A stretch of DNA of 33,383 bases from Dehalococcoidia bacterium (GTDB lineage: Bacteria; Chloroflexota; Dehalococcoidia; UBA3495), in contig JASMCQ010000087.1 of the NCBI GenBank assembly GCA_030753265.1, forward strand, positions 1-33,383, given 5' to 3'. A model generated the notes under the pieces. That model ran no database searches, had not been told where the DNA came from, and saw only the letters and a list, made by a program, of their open reading frames with translations. The first letter of the stretch is position 1. Every line of letters starts with the position of its first letter. Shown here piece after piece: positions 19,498 through 27,127 of the stretch. Made by a program: the position numbers and the translations under genes.

Positions 19498-21906
19498 TCA
19501 CGCCAGGGCGCCGGACTGCTCCAAGCCCCTGATCTCTTCCTCCGACATGTTCAGGAGGCCGCCGATGACGGCCAGGTTGTCCTCTCCCAGGGCGTGGCAT
19601 CGTTCCACTCTCCCCGGCGTCTCCGACAACCGCACAAAGGTCCCCGGGTATTCGACGGGTCCGATTTCCGGGTCATCCACCGACGCGAGAAAGCCCCGCG
19701 CCCGCAGGTGAGGGTCCATGAATAGCGACTCACCGTGCTGGACGGCGCCAGCGGGGACCCCCTCTTTCTGAAGAATGAGCATCACCTGGTGGGGCGTGTA
19801 ATCCCTGGTCCACTCCCCAATCCGCTCGTCCAGCTCGTCCTGATGCGACAGGCGTTGCTCCATGGTCGAGAACATCTCCTCCTGGCACCAGGCCGGGGAC
19901 CCGAGCACCCGGCAGAGGGCCTGCCACTCACCCTCGTCTCGAGCGGCGATAACACACCAGGCGTCGCCTCCCTTACAGGGGTAGGCGCCGTGGGGGGCCA
20001 GGTACCGGTGACGGTTGCCCATGGGCGGGGGAAGGTAGCCGTTGACGGCGTGGTCCAGGTACACGTTTCCCATGGCGAAGGCGGTGGCGTCGACCTGGCT
20101 CAGCTCGATGAGCTGTCCCTGGCCGGTGAGGTCTCGGTGGCGGAGGGCCGCCAGCACCGCCACGCCGCCGAAGGCCGCGCTGAGGTAATCGGGCGTCCAA
20201 ACCGGTGGCCCGGCCGGCTCGGGGCTGTCCGGATATGACCAGAGGTGGTACATGCCGGTCATTCCCATGGCCACCGCCGCCAGGCCGACGTTGTTCCGGT
20301 AGGGGCCGGTGGTGCCGAACCCTGGCAGCCGCACCATCAGGATGTCGCGGCGCAAGGTGCGGAGCTCCTGGTAGCCGAGGCCCCAGTTGTCCATGACCCG
20401 GGGGCTAAAATTCTCCAGCACCACGTCGCAGTGGGGAATGAGTTTCTTGATGATCCGCCGGCCCTCCACCGTGCTCATGTCCACCGCGATGCTCCGCTTG
20501 TTGCGGTTCATCTCGTCGAAGGTGACCTTCTGCTGCATGATGATGCGTGGGTCCAGGCCGGGGCTGATGCGCCCGCGCTGCTGGCGGACCCGGGACTCGA
20601 CCTTGATAACCTCGGCGCCGTTCTCCGCCAGGAGCCGGGCCAGGTACGGGCCGGCGATGGCCAGTGTGAAGTCCAGGACCCGAATGCCTTCCAGAGGGGC
20701 CGAGGGTGTTCTGGAGCGGCGGGCCGGCCGGCGTCGCGAAGCTGCGGGCCTTGATGACGGCTTCGGCGCCAGCACCTCTGAGTTGTGCTGCCCCAGCAGA
20801 GGCGCGGGTCTGAAGAGTTCCGCCGGGGTGTCGCTCAACCGGAAAGGCGCCCGCATCACCCGGTGCCGGCCGATGACGGGGTGCTGGACCTCGGCGTCCA
20901 GGTCTCGCTCCCGGAAGTGGGGGTCACGGGTAAACTCGTCGGGCCGGTTGATCGGGCCCACGGTGATGTGGTGGGCTTGACCCTGGAGGAAGAGATCCGC
21001 CTTGGACATCTCCTGGGTGAACTCCATGGTGATGGGTTCGATGACATCGAGGTTGGCGATGCGCAAATGGCGGTTGTCCCACATGGGATCGGTGAACAGT
21101 TCCGGGCTGCCCATCCACTCCACGAAGCTCCTCCAGTGGGCGGTGGCGATGACCACCAGGTGGATGAACCCGTCGTCGGCCGGGTAGATCCCGTAGGGCA
21201 TGCCTCCCCCCACGGGGGTGCGGTTGCCGGCCCGTTCCAGGACCGTGGCGTTGGAGCTGTAGTTGACGAGGATGTGCTGCTGGCCCGCCGACACTTCTTG
21301 GCAGGAGACCTCCACCCGCTGTCCCTGGCCCGTGGCCTCCTGGTGACGCAGGGCCAAGAGCGCGCCGTAGGCTGCGAAGGCGGAGGCCAGGTCGTAGGGT
21401 ACGTCTTGGACCTCGGCCAGCGGCGGCCGGTCGGGAAAACCGCACAGGGACATGACACCCCCCATGGCGGTGCAGACGATGCTGGGAGCCTTGAAGTTCC
21501 GGTACGGGCCCGAAAGCCCGAAGCCGGAGATGGACACCATGACCAGGCCCGGGTTCTCCTGGCTGAGGGTCTCGTAGTCCAGGCCCCAGGCTTCCAGGGT
21601 CCCCGGCGCAAAGGTCTCGACCACGGCGTCGGCGTCGCGGGCGAGTAGCCGAAAGGCCTGACGCCCGTCCTCGGAGTCCAGATCCAGGGCCACGCTCTTC
21701 TTGTTGGTGTTGAGGTTGATGAAGGTGAGGCTGGATTCGATGCCGGAACTGTTACTCGCGAAGGGGCCCACGTGCCGCGACGGGTCGCCCTCCGGCGGCT
21801 CGATCTTGATCACCTCGGCGCCCAGGTCGGCCAGCAACCGCCCGCAGAGGTGTCCTTCCCGCTCCGTCAAGTCCAGGACGCGTAGTCCCTCCAGCGCTCC
21901 AGGCAT
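19498..21906 (-). CDS. Two-domain family III CoA-transferase (CaiB/BaiF fusion)
   Basis: Family III CoA-transferases move CoA between carboxylic acids through an aspartyl thioester. Single proteins have about 400 residues; this has 802 and holds two complete copies. Copy 1 spans 1-380 (LEGLRVLDLTEREG, ADLGAEVIKIEPPEGDPSR, catalytic-position Asp172 in PYDLASAFAAYGALLAL). An Arg/Pro/Ser-rich linker (383-403) follows, then copy 2 from 404 (LEGIRVLDFTLAIAGPYLARLL, Asp573 in WTPDYLSAAFGG). Both halves keep the Asp, so both may be active, or one may be regulatory. The enzymes are interlocked dimers, so a fusion may mimic a heterodimer. The ATG at 21906 follows AAGGAGAG. It is the last gene of the acyl-CoA block, 110 bases after another CoA-transferase. 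Substrate unknown. Confidence 0.92.
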   Translation of the reverse strand: MPGALEGLRVLDLTEREGHLCGRLLADLGAEVIKIEPPEGDPSRHVGPFASNSSGIESSLTFINLNTNKKSVALDLDSEDGRQAFRLLARDADAVVETFAPGTLEAWGLDYETLSQENPGLVMVSISGFGLSGPYRNFKAPSIVCTAMGGVMSLCGFPDRPPLAEVQDVPYDLASAFAAYGALLALRHQEATGQGQRVEVSCQEVSAGQQHILVNYSSNATVLERAGNRTPVGGGMPYGIYPADDGFIHLVVIATAHWRSFVEWMGSPELFTDPMWDNRHLRIANLDVIEPITMEFTQEMSKADLFLQGQAHHITVGPINRPDEFTRDPHFRERDLDAEVQHPVIGRHRVMRAPFRLSDTPAELFRPAPLLGQHNSEVLAPKPSSRPAASRRRPARRSRTPSAPLEGIRVLDFTLAIAGPYLARLLAENGAEVIKVESRVRQQRGRISPGLDPRIIMQQKVTFDEMNRNKRSIAVDMSTVEGRRIIKKLIPHCDVVLENFSPRVMDNWGLGYQELRTLRRDILMVRLPGFGTTGPYRNNVGLAAVAMGMTGMYHLWSYPDSPEPAGPPVWTPDYLSAAFGGVAVLAALRHRDLTGQGQLIELSQVDATAFAMGNVYLDHAVNGYLPPPMGNRHRYLAPHGAYPCKGGDAWCVIAARDEGEWQALCRVLGSPAWCQEEMFSTMEQRLSHQDELDERIGEWTRDYTPHQVMLILQKEGVPAGAVQHGESLFMDPHLRARGFLASVDDPEIGPVEYPGTFVRLSETPGRVERCHALGEDNLAVIGGLLNMSEEEIRGLEQSGALA

Positions 21907-21961
21907 CTAGCTCTCCTTCCAAGCTATCCGGCTTTGCTGAAATGACGCCCAGGGGCGGATT

Positions 21962-21993
21962 ATTGGGGTGGGTCAAGGGGAAAACTCCCCAAT
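21962..21993. terminator. Stem-loop between two CoA-transferase genes
   Basis: ATTGGGG (21962-21968) pairs with CCCCAAT (21987-21993) around an 18-base loop; an alternative GGGG-AAAACT-CCCC hairpin uses the same right arm. It is located 23 bases past the stop of the 22017-23210 gene. It could be a weak terminator or attenuator before the fusion gene. No T-tract on the minus strand. Confidence 0.25.
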
Positions 21994-22016
21994 GGGCTCC
22001 ACCGACCCGCCGGTGG

Positions 22017-23210
22017 CTACACCACCCCCTCCTTTTGGAGCCGGGCGTACTCCTCGTCGCCGATGTCCAGGTAGCGGGCCAGCACCTCGCGGGTGTGTTC
22101 TCCCAACCGGGGCGGCGGGCCCTGCAGGGTCAGCGGCGTTTCTGACATCCGTAGTGGCATGCGCAGCACGCTCACCGGGCCGGCGGTGGGGTGCTGGAGT
22201 GTCTGTTTCATCTGGTTGTGCACCACCTGGGGATGAGAGAAGGCCTCCTTCACCGTGTTGACCGGCTCGGCGAGTACCTGCTGAGCGTTGAGGAGGGTCA
22301 CCCATTCGCCGGTAGTCTTGGTGGCGAGGACCCCCTCGAGGATCTCCCGCAACTGCTTCCGGTTCCTCACCCGGTCCGAGTTGGTGGCATAGTCGGGGTT
22401 CCCCGCCAGGTGTTCCAACCCCATCGCCGCGCACAGCCTGGGGAACTCCCGGTCGGTGGTAGCGCTGATGTTCATATACCCGTCGCTCGTCCGGTAGGCG
22501 CCCGAGGTGGAGAGCGAAGGGTGGCTGTCGGGGGCGGTGCGCCCCGGCACGTTGCCGGTGGCAAAGTAGCCGGCGGCCAGAGCGCCCAGCGGCGCCATGG
22601 CCGAGTCCAGCAAGTTGGTGCTCACCTGCTGCCCCATACCCGTCCGGTCCCTGACCCGCAGCGCCGCCACAATCCCCAGCGCCGCGCTGTACCCGGACAG
22701 GATGTCGCCGTAGGAAATCGAGGACTTGATGGGAGGGCCGTCGGGCTGCCCGGTCACGCTCATGGCCCCGCCGAGCCCCATGACCATCAGGTCCAAGGCC
22801 CCCTTTTCCCCGTAAGGGCCGTCCTCCCCATAGGCGCTGAGCCAGCAGTAAATCAGCTTCGGATTGATGGCCTTCAGGGAGTCATAGTCCAGGCCCGCCC
22901 GGTAGATCCAGCCACGGAGAAAGTTGTGAACCACCACGTCAACCTTGGCGACCAGGCTTCGCATCAGTTCCAAGGCCCGGGGATGCTTCAAGTTGAGCGT
23001 AATACCTAGTTTGCCCCGGTTGTTGGCCATGAAGTACACGCTCTCCCCGGCGACGAACGGAGGACCGTACTCCCGGGAGATATCCCCTTTGCCCGGTTCC
23101 TCAACCTTCACCACCTCGGCCCCCAGGTCGCTGAGCAACATGGTGCACCAGGGGCCGCTCAACACCCTGGTGAAGTCGAGCACGCGGCAGCCGTCCAGCG
23201 CTCCAGCCAT
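22017..23210 (-). CDS. Family III CoA-transferase (CaiB/BaiF)
   Basis: A single-domain CoA-transferase of 397 residues, the standard length. It begins LDGCRVLDFTRVLSGPWCTM and shows SDLGAEVVKVEEPGKGD (27-43), VHNFLRG (94-100), SAYGEDGPY, and GGAMSVTGQPDGPP (147-160). The catalytic Asp falls at 169 (SYGDILSGYSAALGIVAAL), the same number as in E. coli formyl-CoA transferase. TGMGQQVSTNLLDS and the C-terminal PRLGEHTREVLARYL complete the family pattern. The ATG has GAGGAGG upstream. It belongs to the co-directional acyl-CoA block, upstream of the two-domain fusion. Its acid substrate is not predictable; carnitine-, succinate- and aromatic-acid CoA-transferases all look similar at this level. Confidence 0.93.
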   Translation of the reverse strand: MAGALDGCRVLDFTRVLSGPWCTMLLSDLGAEVVKVEEPGKGDISREYGPPFVAGESVYFMANNRGKLGITLNLKHPRALELMRSLVAKVDVVVHNFLRGWIYRAGLDYDSLKAINPKLIYCWLSAYGEDGPYGEKGALDLMVMGLGGAMSVTGQPDGPPIKSSISYGDILSGYSAALGIVAALRVRDRTGMGQQVSTNLLDSAMAPLGALAAGYFATGNVPGRTAPDSHPSLSTSGAYRTSDGYMNISATTDREFPRLCAAMGLEHLAGNPDYATNSDRVRNRKQLREILEGVLATKTTGEWVTLLNAQQVLAEPVNTVKEAFSHPQVVHNQMKQTLQHPTAGPVSVLRMPLRMSETPLTLQGPPPRLGEHTREVLARYLDIGDEEYARLQKEGVV

Positions 23211-23584
23211 CGGATCCTCCTCAATTGGCCGCTCACCCAGCGGGGCTTTGGCGTCCGGATGTTGCGCATTTCAGGGGCAGCCAGGCCCGCAGGCGCCACC
23301 AGGGGTAGGAGCGCCTATCGCCCGGTAGGGTGGGACAGGTAAGGCTTCGCCAAGACTCTCGATGCAGCCGCCGCAAGCAAAGGAGGGGGGGTCATCCTCA
23401 AGGCCCGCGCCGCCCTTGGCGAGCGAAGGCGGCTCCATTAACCAGGACCGGGAAGGAGACCGGCTTCAGGCATGGTCCCTTCGCCATTGCCGCCGCCCCA
23501 ACGGCGTCCACGCTCTCGGAGCCAGTGGGGCGACGGTGCCGGAACGGGGCCCAGCCGTTGGCCCCGGGCCGTGTCTTGAGGCCC
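23211..23584. other. Intergenic stretch (374 bp), no recognised content
   Basis: Between the CoA-transferase and the MaoC-like gene. Open frames on the plus strand exist but read as low-complexity products of GC-rich DNA and extend antisense into the MaoC-like gene. I see no hairpin or promoter I would defend. Confidence 0.4.
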
Positions 23585-24700
23585 TCACTCCCGCGAAGGC
23601 AACACTACCGTGGCGCCTCCCCGGATGGTTCTCTCTTCACGCTGGTCATATCCCCAGAGTTCCAACTCCACCAGCGCCTCTCCGCCTTCCTTCCGCTTCC
23701 CGCTGACGAGGCCCTTGAGCCAAGTAGTGTCGCCGTTCAGGTTGAAGCGGCGGACCTCCCCCCAGAAATCCTTGATGAAGCCGTCGTCCCCCATCCAGTT
23801 GGTGACCACCTGACATAACCAGGATACCCGCTGGGGGCCAAAGTCGTACGCGCCGGGCACTCCAACACGGCGGGCGAAGTCGGGGTCCCAGTGCACCCGC
23901 TCGGGCACGTCCGGGATCCCGGCCTCGTTGACGACGAAGGCGTAGGGATGCTTCTTGTAGTAGTCGATTGCTATCTTGTGGGCGAAGGCGAAGGGGCGGA
24001 AGCCCCAGCCGATCTTGAAGGCAATATTATCGGTAACCCGCAGGGGGCCCTTCACCACATGGGGCAGCTCCTGGCCCTCTTCCACTTCCTCCCAATAACG
24101 GGGCTCGGCGCCCCTTACCTCCTCCAAGTCGTAGTCGGCGAAGATCCGGTCGATCTCCGCCGGCGTGTAGCTGGCCGACTCCAGGTAGGTGTACTTCCCC
24201 TTGGACACCGCCGCGTCCCGCTCGGTCCGCATGAGCCACTCCGTAGCCTGGCCGATGGCCTGTCCCTCCGGGGTGGTAAAGTCGTAAGTAAACTCCTGGA
24301 GGATGGCGCGGCCGGCGAACCTGGTCTCCTTGGGAGTGAGGCCGCTGGGCGTTACCGTGCCCCGGATGCCCGTCCCATCCCGGAGAGGCCCCGCCATCTT
24401 GAAGGATGCACCGGACCACATTGCATGGACGCCGGCCAACCCCTGGGGTGCGCCGCGGCCGAAGCAGGAGAAGAGGAATGTTGGTGGAGCCACCACACTT
24501 CCCCGGCGGGTCCCTTTCGCGTAATCCTCGTCGCTGAACAGGGGGTTGGTATCCCCAATGCCCAAGGAAAAGTGGGCGATGGTGTCGATGCTGGCGTTGC
24601 GGTTGAAGGGCTCCTTAACCTGCAGGGGTTTGCCCTCGAACTGGCGCAGGCGGGTCAGCTCCTCTTCGGTGATCTTGGGAAACTCCGAATGTTCGGCCAC
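23585..24700 (-). CDS. MaoC-like double-hotdog protein, active-site His replaced
   Basis: MaoC-type hydratases add water to enoyl-CoA, using a D-x-N-P-x-H motif. The 371 residues form two hotdog domains, the N-terminal one of the MaoC_dehydrat_N kind. Its motif reads GDTNPLFSD: Asp50 is present but the catalytic His is Phe55. GSVVAPPTFLFSCFG follows. The second half (from about 205, ELPHVVKGPLRVTD) is diverged, with AFAHKIAIDYYKK near the place of its own motif and FDFGPQRVSWL-type residues after it (YDFGPQRVSWLCQ). So normal hydratase chemistry is doubtful. The start is GTG 24700, seven bases after GGAGGT. It lies among CoA-transferase and crotonase genes, and an acyl-CoA-binding or thioesterase-like role would be equally consistent. 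Confidence 0.83.
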   Translation of the reverse strand: MAEHSEFPKITEEELTRLRQFEGKPLQVKEPFNRNASIDTIAHFSLGIGDTNPLFSDEDYAKGTRRGSVVAPPTFLFSCFGRGAPQGLAGVHAMWSGASFKMAGPLRDGTGIRGTVTPSGLTPKETRFAGRAILQEFTYDFTTPEGQAIGQATEWLMRTERDAAVSKGKYTYLESASYTPAEIDRIFADYDLEEVRGAEPRYWEEVEEGQELPHVVKGPLRVTDNIAFKIGWGFRPFAFAHKIAIDYYKKHPYAFVVNEAGIPDVPERVHWDPDFARRVGVPGAYDFGPQRVSWLCQVVTNWMGDDGFIKDFWGEVRRFNLNGDTTWLKGLVSGKRKEGGEALVELELWGYDQREERTIRGGATVVLPSRE

Positions 24701-25052
24701 GTAGGCACCTCCGTTGGGGATGGGTTCGCCTCATCGAGTTACTTTATGCCATCAACCCCGGCCATCAGGCCTTGGGCGCCGGAGTTGGGCGCCGCCGGGC
24801 AGGCAGCCCCATTGTAGGTCCATGTCCCAGTGGGGTCAACACGCGCCTGCGCGGGGGCATCCCGCTCACAATCGACGACTCCACTCCCGGGCGCCGGGCC
24901 GGTTGCGTTGCTGGGAATTTATCCCGGAAACCGCCGCCGGTTCCGAGGAGGCTCGGCGGCTGGTTGCCGGTACTCAGTCAACTCGTTTCTTACACGATGT
25001 CATTCCGAGCGAAGCGAGGAATGACATCTGCCAGCATTCGAGCCAACGAGTA
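24701..25052. other. Intergenic stretch (352 bp) with a palindromic repeat
   Basis: Between the MaoC-like and crotonase genes. The only structured element I see is the family B palindrome at 24996-25028, 24 bases past the crotonase stop. Otherwise no gene or signal. Confidence 0.5.
24996..25028. repeat. Family B palindromic repeat, copy 3 (compact form)
   Basis: GATGTCATTCC (24996-25006) and GGAATGACATC (25018-25028) are exact inverses around GAGCGAAGCGA. The ends resemble those of the elements at 2386-2485 and 12519-12597, with no interior left. It lies just past the crotonase stop and could also act as a transcript-end hairpin. Confidence 0.6.
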
Positions 25053-25835
25053 CTAGCGCATCTTCCAGACGGGCTGCCGCTTCTCCACGAACGCCCTCAC
25101 CGCCTCTTTGCGGTCCTCGGTCCGGTCGACGATGGCCCGGAGGGGCTCCGCCAGCTTGACCGAGGTGTCCAACGGCAGGTCGCGGGTCTGGGTTATGACC
25201 CGCTTGATGGTCTGGACGGCTATGGGCGAGCAGCGCTCGACCTCTCCGGCGATCCGGTCCGCCTCCTGGAAAAGGGCCTCCCGGTCGGGCACCACGCTCT
25301 GGATCAGCCCGATGCGGTAAGCCCGCTCGGCGTCGATGTGGATGCCCGTGAGTTGCATGTACAGGGCCTCACCCACGGGAATGGCCCGCGAGAGGTAGTA
25401 GAGGCCAAAGCCGGCCGTCGACCCGGCGTTCCTGGGCTCCGGCAGGGCAAAGGCGGAAGCCTGGGTGGCGATGCGTATGTCGCACTGGAGGGCCAGCTCC
25501 AGCCCGCCGCCCAGACAGTAGCCGTCGATGGCGGCGATGACCGGCTTGAACAGGTTGACATCCCGGAACGGCCACATCGGCATGGCACGGGCTTCGCCTT
25601 TGCTGAGGGCCTGATCTTGTTCCTTCAGGTCGGCCCCGGCGGAGAAGGCCCGTCCGCCCTCGCCGGTGACGATGGCCACCAGTAGATTGTCGTCGTCCCG
25701 GAAATCGATCAAGATATCCCGCAGGGCCGTCCGTAGCTCTCTGTTAATGGCGTTGAGCGCTCGAGGCCGGCTGAGGGTGATGTAGGCCCTGTGGCCCCGC
25801 TTCTCGTATTTCACCGGAGTCTCGTTCGTGGTCAT
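25053..25835 (-). CDS. Enoyl-CoA hydratase/isomerase (crotonase) family protein
   Basis: Crotonases hydrate or rearrange enoyl-CoA thioesters. The 260-residue length is standard. The oxyanion-hole segments are AFSAGADLKE (63-72) and GYCLGGGLELALQCDI (105-120). Both acids of the hydratase site are present: Glu113 and Glu133 (ALPEPRNAG), twenty residues apart as in the rat enzyme (Glu144, Glu164), so true hydratase activity is plausible. The ATG at 25835 follows GGAGGG. It is co-directional with MaoC-like genes on both sides, with gaps of 352 and 209 bases, so it may have its own promoter. With two acyl-CoA dehydrogenases upstream it would fit the second step of a beta-oxidation-like route. Confidence 0.93.
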   Translation of the reverse strand: MTTNETPVKYEKRGHRAYITLSRPRALNAINRELRTALRDILIDFRDDDNLLVAIVTGEGGRAFSAGADLKEQDQALSKGEARAMPMWPFRDVNLFKPVIAAIDGYCLGGGLELALQCDIRIATQASAFALPEPRNAGSTAGFGLYYLSRAIPVGEALYMQLTGIHIDAERAYRIGLIQSVVPDREALFQEADRIAGEVERCSPIAVQTIKRVITQTRDLPLDTSVKLAEPLRAIVDRTEDRKEAVRAFVEKRQPVWKMR

Positions 25836-26044
25836 AGGTCCCTCCTTACAATTTGCCCGGCAAGCCGGCCCTCATGCCGCGCCTTTCCAGGCGCGAAAGA
25901 AGGGCCCTCGCCGCGTCGCCTTCGGCGGAGCGGCCCAGGCCCTTTTCCCAATTTGTTTCGCAGGAGCACTGGTGCAGCCCGCCGAGCGTATATCAATTCA
26001 GTGGCGGCGATAGCAACCGGCATGAGGACGGTTCTCACCGGCCG

Positions 26045-27031
26045 CTAGATTATCCGAACCACCGCCCCTTGGCTGCGGGCCACCAGCTCGCGGCGCTGGT
26101 TCTCGTACTCGATCTCCCTCACCAGGAACCTCAGTGCCCCGCTCCGGCCCGTCTTGTCGTAGACTTCCTTCCATTGGCCGTAGGCGGTAATGGTGTCCCC
26201 CGGCCGAACCGGCGAGTACCAGTGGAACTCGTCCCAGCCGTTGCCGCCCCCTTTGGCGGTATTGGGGGCCACGTTGGGTTCAGGTTTCGCGGAGGCCCGC
26301 CCGCGGCGGTAGCTGGGGTCGAGGGCCGCCAAGAAGGTGGGCGGAGCTATGACGCCGCCGTGAAGGCTGTTCTTGGAGTACTCCGGGTCGGTGTACAGCG
26401 GGTTGAAGTCCTCGGTGGCCTCGGCGAACATGGTGATCCAGGTGCTGTCGACGTGGGCCGTGTAGGGCGTCCAAGGCACGCCCATGTGGGCTTCAATCTG
26501 GGCCGCCTCCATATACTGCTCTCCAAGGATCGAGCCCACCCGCTGGGCACGCGCCTCGTCGCTGAGAATCCGCACCAGACTGGGCCGCTCATCCGGGTGC
26601 TCCCGGGAAGGTAGAACCACCACCGCGTGGCCGGGCGTGGTTATCCTCTCCTCGGTGCCCACCACCTCGGTATCCACCTCAACCAGGTGTTCGCCGTCTT
26701 GTTCCAGCTTGTTGACCACCTTGCCGCGGATCATCACCGTGTCGCCGGGCTTGTCGGGGCCCCGGTAGTAACACTTCATCTCCCGCACGGTGCCGGAGGG
26801 TCCCGCCCAATCGGTGAGCAGCTGGGCGGTGAAAGTCGTCTTCACCATACCGTGGGCAATGATGCCGCCCCACACGTTGTTTTCGTTGGCCCACTCCTGG
26901 TCGTAGTGCAGCGGAGAGAAGTCCCTGGAAGCGCCGGCATACCTGACCAGCATGCCGGTGGTAATGACCTTGTTCAGGGATGGAAGCTCATCGCCGATGT
27001 TCACGTCTTCGTAAAATGGAGAATCCGACAT
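26045..27031 (-). CDS. MaoC-type enoyl-CoA hydratase, double hotdog
   Basis: A 328-residue double-hotdog hydratase. The N-terminal domain has the catalytic motif: YAGASRDFSPLHYD, with Asp37 and His42, and then GIIAHGM. The C-terminal domain repeats it as EATEDFNPLYTD, where the His is Tyr213, and continues GGVIAPPTFLAAL. Thus one site is intact and one is degenerate, the usual arrangement in fused (R)-specific hydratases, though there the active site is often in the C-terminal half. The ATG at 27031 follows AAGGAGGG; an in-frame GTG sits directly before it. It lies 96 bases after the flavoprotein gene and probably in the same unit. It would hydrate a 2-enoyl-CoA from the neighbouring dehydrogenases; the exact substrate is unknown. 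Confidence 0.9.
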   Translation of the reverse strand: MSDSPFYEDVNIGDELPSLNKVITTGMLVRYAGASRDFSPLHYDQEWANENNVWGGIIAHGMVKTTFTAQLLTDWAGPSGTVREMKCYYRGPDKPGDTVMIRGKVVNKLEQDGEHLVEVDTEVVGTEERITTPGHAVVVLPSREHPDERPSLVRILSDEARAQRVGSILGEQYMEAAQIEAHMGVPWTPYTAHVDSTWITMFAEATEDFNPLYTDPEYSKNSLHGGVIAPPTFLAALDPSYRRGRASAKPEPNVAPNTAKGGGNGWDEFHWYSPVRPGDTITAYGQWKEVYDKTGRSGALRFLVREIEYENQRRELVARSQGAVVRII

Positions 27032-27127
27032 CACCAGCCCTCCTTGTTGCCAAATTTGCTTGGGTCCGCTGACCCCGGCACTCGCCGGGGTCAGCCACGT
27101 TTGGGCGCCAGACCGGCGCCGGCCCGC

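Noticed and set aside
23330..23818. Plus-strand open frame starting in the gap before the MaoC-like gene
   Set aside because: Half of it is antisense to the MaoC-like gene and the rest has no motif or ribosome site.
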